Shown in pieces: positions 31,693 to 40,951 of a DNA stretch of 57,916 bases (its first letter is position 1; the number at the start of each line of letters is the position of its first letter). The stretch comes from Thraustochytrium sp. TN22 (Eukaryota > Sar > Bigyra > Thraustochytrida > Thraustochytriidae): assembly GCA_013306675.1 (NCBI GenBank), contig JABLUY010000231.1:1-57916 (forward strand). The letters run 5' to 3'. The notes below the pieces were generated by a model, which searched no databases, was not told where the DNA came from, and saw only the letters and a list, made by a program, of their open reading frames with translations. The translations under genes and the position numbers were made by a program.

Positions 31693-32618
31693 TTATTTCG
31701 TCGTCGACGACGACAACGACACAGCAGCCGCCTCGCCGTCCTCCGCCTTGCGCTGCTGAATGAAGACCGTGGCGTCACCCCAGCTCATAAGGTGCCGCTC
31801 GTACTCCAACACCTGCCACCTCTCGCTCGGTATCCTGCGCGTGAAGCTCACGAAAAATGTGCCAGGCGCCATCTTGTCAGCCTGTTCCGCCACGCGCTCC
31901 ATCATGGCCGCGTCAAAGCACGTTGAATTCACGAAAGCCACCGTGGCGTCCGACCAGTCGATCGCAAAGGCGTCACCCCGCACCAGCTCGATCCGCGTCT
32001 TCTTGGTGCGCTCCGATACAGTCTCCAACTTCCCCTTGCGCTCGTGCCAAACCGCCTCGATGTCGCGCGCCAGCTCGTGCAGTCCGGTCAGAATCTCGAT
32101 CCCCACCACGCGATCAAACTCGTGCATGAGCATCGCCGCAAATACTGGCTTGCCCGTGCCGCTGCCCACGTCCACAAAGACGCCTCCGGGCTCGCTCAGG
32201 CCGCCGTACTTGTGCCGAATTTTCTCCAGTGCCAGCGCAAACGTGCGGAACTGGATCTCGCCGTACACTAGCGCCTGATCCTCTAACGCCTCGTCCTGAC
32301 GCTCCTTCTTGCTCATCGCCTTGCCCACGGTCGCCGGGTAGTGTCCACAGATTTTTTTGAATACCTTGGCCGCAGCGTTCAGGCGCTCGTTGCTGACCTC
32401 CAACTCCTCTAACTTCTTGTTTACCGCCATCTGCGCGCCACGTCCTGGTCAGCCCGTAGTTCGCGCGTCGCGCCCTCCTTGCCACCTACCTCGACCTTGG
32501 TCTCCTGCAGGTCCTCCGCCCGCGCGATAGCGCGCTCGCGCATGTGCAATTCCCTCATGCGCTGCTCCTGCTCCGCCTCGGACACCTGCTTGTCCTCGTC
32601 CTCCTTGACCTCCGCCAT
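31693..32618 (-). CDS. Small DOT1-like SAM-dependent methyltransferase
   Basis: Predicted methyltransferase of 288 residues related to the DOT1 fold, whose known members methylate histone H3 Lys79. Two exons are inferred: 32618-32490 and 32430-31693. The donor GTCGAG/GTAGGT and acceptor GCGCAG/ATGGCG join in phase 0; the 59-nt intron is the shortest in the window. The second exon begins with an ATG that could also start a shorter form. Residues 1-60 are a charged coiled coil. LVYGEIQFRTFALALEK precedes the SAM-binding motif FVDVGSGTGKPVFAA (about 128-142), then VVGIEILTGLHELA, an acidic RGDAF motif and VAFVNSTCFDAAMMER. The DOT1-style D-x-G-S-G-x-G and VGIE motifs are clear. The histone-binding extras of true DOT1 are missing, so the substrate is open. 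Confidence 0.8.
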
Positions 32619-33241
32619 GCTGTCCTGCGAAGCGCGGCTCGACGTGAAAGCGGCCTGCGAGTGCCTCGAAGCGTGCAGCTCCGTCTCGCACGCCCCGGTC
32701 TCGAGCGCGCGCTCTGTGCGTCTCGAGGCGCGCAGCTCCGTCTCGCACGCCCCCGTCTTCCGCGCGCGCGCGCGCGCGTTCTACTTCTCGCCCCGCGCTC
32801 CACAAGTCAATCCAGCGCAAGGCAGACCGCAATGCACAGCAAAGCGCGAGGCCCGAGAGCGCGAAATTAGAACCTCGCTCGAATGGCACTCGTCCACAGA
32901 CAATAACCTCTCTCGCTCTCCTCTCACTCTCGCTCTCGCGCTCGCGCTCTTCCGGTCCCGAGATGACTCGGATGTCGCCTTGCCAACGGCGCGCTCAACG
33001 TAACGGTTCCAAGCGCGCAGAGACTCTTCGAATGCGCCCCTGCGGGACGCACACTCGTTAGGGGTAAAGGGGCCGGGGTGCCGAAGAAGGGGGCAGTCTA
33101 GAGAGAGGCTTCGCCGGCGCGTCCCACGCAGAAAGAGGCGCCAGCTGGGACTGGAGAGCGCAGCGCGAGGCCGCCGCGCGCGCAGAGCTAGGGCGCGCGG
33201 GGCGCGGCGGCGCTCGAGCGGCGCACGGCGGCGACGACGAC
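32619..33241. promoter_or_regulatory. Head-to-head promoter region, methyltransferase and EMAP genes
   Basis: These 623 bases separate two divergent starts. They contain a 36-base direct repeat (32666-32701 and 32723-32758), a GC dinucleotide run (about 32760-32778) and CTCTCGCTCTC-like tracts (about 32910-32950). No gene or core promoter element was recognised. Confidence 0.5.
32666..32758. repeat. 36-bp direct repeat upstream of the methyltransferase gene
   Basis: Copies at 32666-32701 and 32723-32758 share CGCAGCTCCGTCTCGCACGC-like cores with only a few differences, 57 bases apart. They lie 48-140 bases upstream of the start codon of the minus-strand methyltransferase gene. Confidence 0.9.
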
Positions 33242-36200
33242 ATGGGGAGCGCGGCGTCGCGCGGCGACGCCAGGCCCGGGCCCGGGCCGGCAGGATGGGC
33301 GGCGAGCGAGCTGGCGCTCCAGGGCGCGCACCTGAGGCGCGCCAGCTTCGCGTTCGCCATGTGGCCGCTGGCGCATGTGACGCAGCTGCTGGCGGCGCTC
33401 AAGCGCGTGGGCACCTTCGTCATGACGCAGCGCCAGTTTGACGCCTGGCTCGCGCGCACGGTGCCGGGGCTCACCGAGCGCGAGCTGGCCGAGGTGTTCC
33501 GGCTGCTCGACACGAGCGACAACGGACGCGTGAACTGCCTGGAGTTCCTCGCGGGCACGGTGATGCTCAGCCGCGAGGACTTCACCAGCAAGACCCAAGT
33601 CTGCTTCGAGCTATATGACCTCAACCTTAACGGCGTGCTTTCGCGGGCCGAGCTCGTGCTCATGGTCCGCTCCACGGTTCTCGGCACGCTGAAGCTGATC
33701 GACCTGGATCCCAGCGCATCCCTGCAGGAGCTCGATTCGGATGAGGTTTTTGAGCACATTGCGGACCTTGCGCTGCGCACCTACGACCTCGAGCTCAATC
33801 GCAGCCTGTCGTACCGCGAGTTCGCGTCCTGGGCACGCGGCAATCGCGCCGTGATGCGTTTCGTGGAGACCTTCGAAGTATTTGCCCGCGCGGCGGCGCG
33901 CGACGCCGCGCTTGACAAGCAAATTCCCGTGGCATTCGCGACGTCCGCGCTTCCAGCGGAGGACGACATTGGCGGTGGTGACCAAGCGCTACCGGCGCTG
34001 GAGCCCGCGCCGCTTGCGCCGCGCTCCGCGTCCGGGCCGCAGGATCGTCTCGAGCTTGAATGGGTCTACGGGCTGACCGGCTTTCAGGGCCGCGCCGCGG
34101 CCCGTTACCTAAACCACAGCAGGGAGCACGTGGTGTATGCCGTTGGCAAGCTCGTGGTCGTGCAGAGCCTGCTGCAGCCCGCACAGCAGTGGACCTACGC
34201 GGCCCACGCGCACCCGGTGCTCAGTCTGGATGTGAGTACGGCGCAGGGCAACTTCGTTGCGAGCGCGGACGCCTCCGGCGAGGTGCATATTTGGCGCCCC
34301 CCGCTGCTCCAGGAAGGCGGCAGCGGCAGCCCAGGTCCCGCGACCGTGCTCCCTTCGGCCGCCGGCTTCACGCAAGTCGCCTTCAGCCAGCAGGGCGACT
34401 TCTTGGCCGTGGCCTCCAGTCTTGTGCCGCGCTCCTCCGCGCAGTCGCGCAAGGGCGGGGCCTGCGTCGAGGTCTGGGCGTGGCAATCTCGCGAGCGCGT
34501 CGCGGACCCGACACAGCTCACGCACGCGCGCGTCTCGGACCTGGCATGGTCCTCTGACGCTGACGTACTTGCGATCGCTGGGCCGGGCTTCCTCAAGCTG
34601 CTCACACTCAAACTCGACGTAAAGCGCCCTCACGCCGTCGCTACGGGCTGGACACCTCAGGCCCATGGTCACCAGCAGCAGCTGGCTGGTGTCGGCCGCC
34701 AGGGGGCGCACCTGCACGGCCGCGGAGGCGCCGGCCGTCCTCGCGCCCTGGGCGAGATCGACATTGACCTCGACGGCGATGGTAGTGTTGATGCCGCCAA
34801 CACTGTCGTGACCTGCCTGTGCTTCCTGGGGAAGACGCTGGTGGCCGGCACCGAGAGCGGCGCTCTACTGCAGTTCGACCAGGCCACGGGCCGCCTCGAG
34901 CGGAGTGTGCCGGCGATGCACGAGGACAGGCCCGCCGTGCGCTGCCTCGCCGAATGGAAGGACGGCGTTGTGAGCGCCGCCGAGAACGGCGAGCTGCGGC
35001 TCTGGGACTTTGGTCTGCACCCGCTCGACATCACGCCGCGTGCGCTCGCGACGTCGGGCGGCGAGCGGTCCAATCTCGTGCTGCTCTTCTCCGCAGAGGA
35101 CAGCCTCGAGCACGGCGACGCACAGGTCTCGAGCCTGTGCGTTGCAAACCCGCTGCGCTCCAAGATCGCGCTCGTTGCGACCACCTTGGGCCAGGTCTTC
35201 GAGGTCAACCTCGCGGAGAAGACCGGCACGCCCTACAGGACGCGGCTCCCGGTCGTGGACGCACACGCTGGCGCGGCGGCGCCGGCAATCGCCGTCTGCC
35301 CCACCAACGCGGCGCGATTTGCCTCCAGCTCCACGGCGGACGCCACGCTGCGCCTCTGGGACGCGCGCGAGCACAGCCTGCTGGCGGCCTGCCTGCTGGA
35401 CGCCCCGCCCACCTGCCTCGCCTTCGCGCCCTCTGGCGACGTGCTCGCCGTGGGCCTGGCCTCGGGCGACATCTCCATCCGCGACGCCGCCGAGGCCGCT
35501 GACGCCGGCGCGCCCGGGACGGCGCCCGCGCTGCTGCCGTTCGGCTCCGAGCTGGCCTGCGTGGCGCCCCCTGAGAGCGAGGCGCTCCCGGTGGGCGGCG
35601 CGGGCCGCGTCGTGGCGGCCCTCGCCTTCTCGCCGGACGGCGCCCACCTCGCCGCTGCGTGCGCGTCGGGCGCCACCTACCTGTACAGCGTAGACCGCGA
35701 GGCCCAGGGCCACGGCCGGCGGTTCACCTGCATTCAGGTGCTCAAGGTCGAGGCCGCGGCGCGCGGCGAGGCCGTGGCGCTGCATCTCGATTGGAGCGCC
35801 TGCTCCACGGTGCTCAAGTGCACAGAGCACCCTGCGGCGTCGCCTGCGCGCGCCGTCCGGTATTGCTGGGACGTCTCGCGGGGCGGCAACCTCGTCGAGG
35901 ACAACCTCGCGGCGGTGCGCTCACTTGCCTGGGCTACGCGCTCCTTCCCGGCAGATGAAGACCTTGCGCTGCTGCCTTGCGAGCTGCGCGAGGCGGCCGG
36001 TGCCTTTGACGGCGAGCCCCAGGGCGCGCTCGTGGCGGGCCGCCGCGACGGCGTGCTCGTCTACGCCGCCCGTGGCTCCCTCGTGGAGCGCCGCACCAGC
36101 TCCGGCATCGCCGATGTCAAGCTTGCCCTCGGGGGCGAGCTGGTGCTCGTTGCGAGTGCGCATGGCGCCATTGCGCAGTGGCGCCTCGTGCGAGATGAGG

Positions 36201-39200
36201 AGCACGTTCGCGAGGAGCAGGAGGCCGCCGTCGCCTCGGCGGCGCCTGGCGCGGCGCTCGACGCCGAGCTCGCGGACGAGCTGGCCGCCTTGCGCGCGCG
36301 CATGTGGGAAAGCGAGGCCTCCTCGGTCGACGACCCGTTTCTGGGCGACTGCTCGCTCCCGGACAGCGCCTGGACCAACACGGACGTGGTGCTACAGGAC
36401 GCGGACAGCGAGCGCAAGCAGGAGGCCCTCATGAGCGTCATGGGTATCGACATGAGCCGCGGCGACGCGGACTTGAGCCCGCTCTGGGTGCAGGGCTTGA
36501 ACCTGGCGCGCAACAGCCTCAAGTACGTGGGCGACCGGCGGATGGCGATGCCCACCTGTGCTGTGGTCGCCGTGCTCGAGCTGGGCGCCGAGCCGGGAGC
36601 GCCGCCCATGCAGGCGTTTGCCCGTCACCAGCAGCAGCGGCAGCAGTCGCAAGAGTCTCATGTCGCCAAACGCCACGCGCCCGTGGACGTCCTTGCCGTC
36701 ACGCCGCAGCGCGACGTTTTGGCTTCTGCGCAGGGTGGCGAGGTCACGTTATGGGACGCGGAGACGCTGGAGGAGCGCCAGCAGATCCTCGCGCCGCATG
36801 GGAACGGCGTGGCGCACCTGGCTTTCTCCACGGATGGCCAGCGTCTCTGTATCGTGGGCGCTGACGATCACCAAACCATCGCCCTCGTGGACTGGAAGCG
36901 CGGTCGTACGCTGGGCATGGCGGCTGCCGGTGCTGGCCAGGCTGTGCTGGACATCGCGTGGACCAGCGAGAGGAGCTTCACCACCGTCGGCGTCCGCCAC
37001 GTGAGCTTCTGGACGTGCGGCGAAGGAGGCGAGGACGGCGCACCCGAGGCGCGGCGCGGCCTCTTTGCTGGAGACGTCAAGGTAAAGGTCCAGGATGTCT
37101 GCTCAGTGTGCGCGTTGGGGCGCGACACGATTGTGACGGGCCTCGCGGACGGCCGTCTCGCGCTTTGGGATACCACCTCGAGGTCCATCGTGCAGCTCTT
37201 TGGCGCACCTAGCGCGGACTTGACGTTGTCGCTCTGCACGGAACCCAGTGGGAGCGGCGGCTTCTTCTCCGGTGGCAAAAGCGGCGAACTCGCCTTTTGG
37301 GAGCACACTGCGGAAGGGAACGAGGGCTACGTAAAGCGAAGCCTCTGCAACCTGGAGAACGCAGTCCGGGCGATGGACGTCGTGCCCAAGACGCTCGCCG
37401 CGGAGCGCGGTTACGGCGACCCCGCCCACGCTACGCCCGGCCTGGTGTACTGCGCCGTGGCGCTCCGCGACGGGCGCGTTATGGAGGTCCCGGTGGACTG
37501 CCAGCGCGGCGTCCTTGCCAGCGCGGCGCCGGAGGTGGTTCTGCACATGCATGCCAAGGGCCAGGCTTGGGCGCTCGCCGCGCATCCCACGCAGCAATAC
37601 GCCGCGACGGCTGCCGGCGACGGCTGGGTCCGCGTCTGGGACTTGGACACGCGCCGCCAGGCGATGGAGCTGGAGGTCGGCGCCCAGGTCCTCTCCCTCG
37701 CGTTTGGTCCGCCGCACGGCCCGCATCCGGACCCGCACATGGTTGGCAGGCTCGCTGTTGCTCTAGAAGACGGGCGCGTCAGGCTCGTGGACATTGGTGG
37801 CAACAGCTCGCCCCCGGGCGAGCCGACGCGCCTCGAAACCGGCCAGGTCGTCGACCTGCCCGAAACGCATGACTGGCCGCAGGCGCTTGCCTTCTCCCCG
37901 GACGGTGCCTACCTGGCTGTGGGCTGCCACGACCAGCGCGTGCGCCTGTACGACGCCAGTTTTCTGGGCCTCGTCGACACGCTCGAGGGACACTCCACGT
38001 ACGTGGCACGAATGGACTGGTCGCTGCCGTCGAGGCAGGTTGAGGTGCACGGCTTTGCATCCATGGCCGCGGCCACCAGCAAGCAAGTTTGCTTCTACCT
38101 GCAGACGATGGGGGGGCAACCGTGAGATGCTGTATTGGAAGGTGCCGCAGGAGCTCACCGCGACCAGCAACGACAAGACGGAGCTGGTGGCGCCTTCCAA
38201 GGTCCCGCCAAGCACCGAGTGGGCCTCGCACACCTGCCTGGGCGGCTCGTTGGTGGCGCCGCTCGATGGCCGCCAGCAGTGGACCGCGTGCGCGCGATCG
38301 CACGGTGGTTTGCACCTCGCAGCGGGCGGCAAAACCGGGGACCTGAGCCTCTTTACGTTGGCCGCACGGCGCGGTGAGGCGGCGTGCTCGGCCAAGCTGT
38401 ACACCATGCACGCCGCAATGATCACGCAGGTGGCCTTCTCCGCCAAAGACCGCTATCTGCTTAGCTTCGACGCCCGCCGAGCGCTGTGCATTTGGCAGAC
38501 CGAGAAGCTCGATGGCATCTTCAGCGCCAAGCAGGCCTGGGAGGCACGCGACCCAAGCGAGCGCGCCCACCTGCTCGAGGAGGAGGAGGAGCGCCTTCGA
38601 AGCCGGCCTGACGCAGGCAAGCGGGCGCCGGCGGCCAAGGCGCGGTCCAAGGACCCGGCCAGCAGCAAGGTCTTCACCCCGAAGGAGCCCAAGGCGCCCG
38701 TCGGTTTGGCCATCACGACCCGGTCTACGCAGGAGCGCCTGTCCGTGGCGCGCGCAGTGCAGGACAGCCTGCCCTGGAGCCTGGACAATGAGTCCTGGAA
38801 GGCTTCACTGCGCACCACCAAGGTGGCGCTCGAGCACGGCGCGGCGCGCGCGCCCTCGCTGCGGATGCCGCAGCCCAGCCTGGACTGGGTCTACGGGCGC
38901 AACCCGGCCGTCGGCGCGCGCTACGTGGGCGAGAGCAACGACGTTCTCTTCGCGGCCCTGAACCTGGTCGTGCTGCAGCGCCCCGTGCGAGACGGCCAGC
39001 TGGCGCGGCAGGTCTTCTTTACGGAGCACCAGGCCGAGGTGCGTGCGCTGGAGGTGTCGGTAGACGGTCGGCGCGTGGCGTCTGGCGACGCGAGCGGCCA
39101 CGTAATCGTCTGGGACGCCGCGACCCTGCTGCGCGAGTGCAGCTTCACTCTGCCCGGCGCGGTGTCGGGCATCTGCATCTCGCCTGGATCCGCCTACGTG

Positions 39201-40730
39201 GCGGCCATCTGCGAGACGGGCGACTTCGCGCTCGCGGTGACCGCGACTGGTCAGGTCAAAGCGAGCGCAGCCTTCTCCGGAGACAGCGGCGCGGCGCTAG
39301 CCATCGAGGTGTTCCCGCGCAGTGAGGGCAATCCCAGCGCCGATGTGGACATCGCCGTCGTGGGCGGCCGCCTCCTGCGCGTCTGGACGCTCGACCCGGT
39401 GCGCGGCAGGCTCACCTCGGCGACCGCCGAGGCGCCTGTGGCCGCGGACTTTGCCTGTGCGGCGGCCTCGGACGGCAAGCTCTGCACGGGCCACGCCGAC
39501 GGCTCGCTCGTGTATTGGGACGTGGCAGCCACGGCCGTGCGACGCGTCAAGGAGGAGGACGCGGGCGCCGTCGATAGGGTCGGCGGTATCCATGCGCTGT
39601 ACCCGACGCCGTCAGGGGGCTTCGTCTGCGTCTCGCGGAGCGGCAGGATGCGCGAGGTCGACGCGCGCCTCGAGCCCGTGCGCTTTAGCGCGCTGCAGGG
39701 CGAGGCAGCTGTCGGCTTGCAAAGTGTGGACTACCCGCGCGGACTCGCGTCCTCGTGCGTCCTGGCGAGCTTTGCGGACGGCAGCGTCCTGGAGGGCGAC
39801 CGCGATCTGTTTTCGCGGCCCGCTGAGCTGAGGTCTGTGCAGGCGCTCGTCGCGGCGTGCGGGTCGAGCGGGGTCGAAGCCGCCGTCTTCGCGCACGAGG
39901 GCCATGCATTCGCGCTCGCGGCCGGCGAAGATGCTCGCGCCCGTGTCTGGGACCTGGAGAGCCACAAGCTTGTGCGCGAGCAGGTCCTGCCGGACGGCGC
40001 CACGAGCTGCGCTGTGTCGCCGAGTGGCAGGCACCTGGCGATCGGGACGCGGGGCGGCTCGCTGGTCATCTTCAACTCGATGCTCTCGCGCCGCATCCTC
40101 GAGGTGGCCGTGGCCTTCCAGCAGGGCTCAGACCACACGCGCGACGCGGTGCGTGCGCTCTGTTTCTCGCCTGACGGAAAGCACCTGGCTGTGGCGAGCG
40201 ACGACGGCCGTGTGCGCGTGCTCGAGACGCGCAACTACGCCCTCGTCAAGCTCCTGCCGCGCTCGCACGCGAACCCTGTTACGCACATGGACTGGTCCGC
40301 GTCGGGCAACCGCCTTCGCACCAACTCATGTGTGCAGGCGCTGCCCGTGTCGTCGGTCGTGACCATGGTCCCTCGCGTGGCGGCCTGCGAGTACTTTGAG
40401 GCCGACATGGAAAGCAAGATCGAGGCAGAAGATGTGCAGCCGGCGAGCGGGTGGGCAGCCTCGAGCTGCGCGCTCACGGAGCAGACGGTTGGCTTGTGGC
40501 ACAACGGTGCCCGCGCCGTCCCGGTCTGCGGCGCCCCAGGCGGCCTGGTGGCGCTCTCCGACGGGACCCTTGCGGACGTCCGCAGCGGCACGGAAGTGGC
40601 GCAGGGCATCAGACACGGGCCAGCCCCGCAGCTGAGCGCCCTCCCGAGAGAGGGTTGGCTCGTGTCGAGCGGGCGCGTGGACGGCCTCGTGTGCCAGTTC
40701 AGGTATGAGGTTGCGAGCGTGGACGAGTGA
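33242..40730 (+). CDS. Giant EF-hand and EMAP-like (HELP/WD40) protein, one frameshift
   Basis: Predicted microtubule-associated WD40 protein of about 2490 residues. It starts at ATG 33242 with MGSAAS, an N-myristoylation consensus. Residues about 65-205 hold three EF-hand loops: DTSDNGRVNCLE and DLNLNGVLSRAE look canonical, while DLELNRSLSYRE is weaker. Three EMAP-type units follow, each opening with a HELP-like segment: LELEWVYGLTGF (about nt 34048), LWVQGLNLARNSLKYVGDRR (about nt 36483) and SLDWVYGRNPAVGARYVG (about nt 38877). Dozens of WD40 blades are recognisable by LAFSPDG and LRLWD-like motifs. The frame changes at the G7 run at 38110-38116: the first frame would end at 38125, while the next frame continues the EMAP domain without a gap (MGGNREMLYWKVPQ). 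I read this as one gene with one extra G in this sequence. EML5/6 proteins have three such units but no EF-hands. Confidence 0.8.
38110..38116 (+). other. Frameshift site: run of seven G in the EMAP gene
   Basis: Reading with six G instead of seven joins the two halves of the EMAP-like protein in one frame. With seven G the frame meets TGA at 38123-38125. A sequencing or assembly error in a homopolymer is the simplest explanation. A real allele or recoding cannot be excluded. Confidence 0.8.
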
Positions 40731-40951
40731 GTAGGGTGGGTTACCGGATCCCACCACTAAGTATGCGAACGATGCAAGAAGAAGACCTCGAAGACGCCTG
40801 CACACAGATGCACGCAAGATGATTGTTTCTTATGGTCCCCGTCCCAAAAGATGTGCTTCAAGTTGCCGAGCTCTCCCGGGCCGAGTCTGACTGACTGACT
40901 GACTGACTTCGAGTTCAAGTTGGAGCGTTGACCTCTTTGTCAAGTAGTAGG

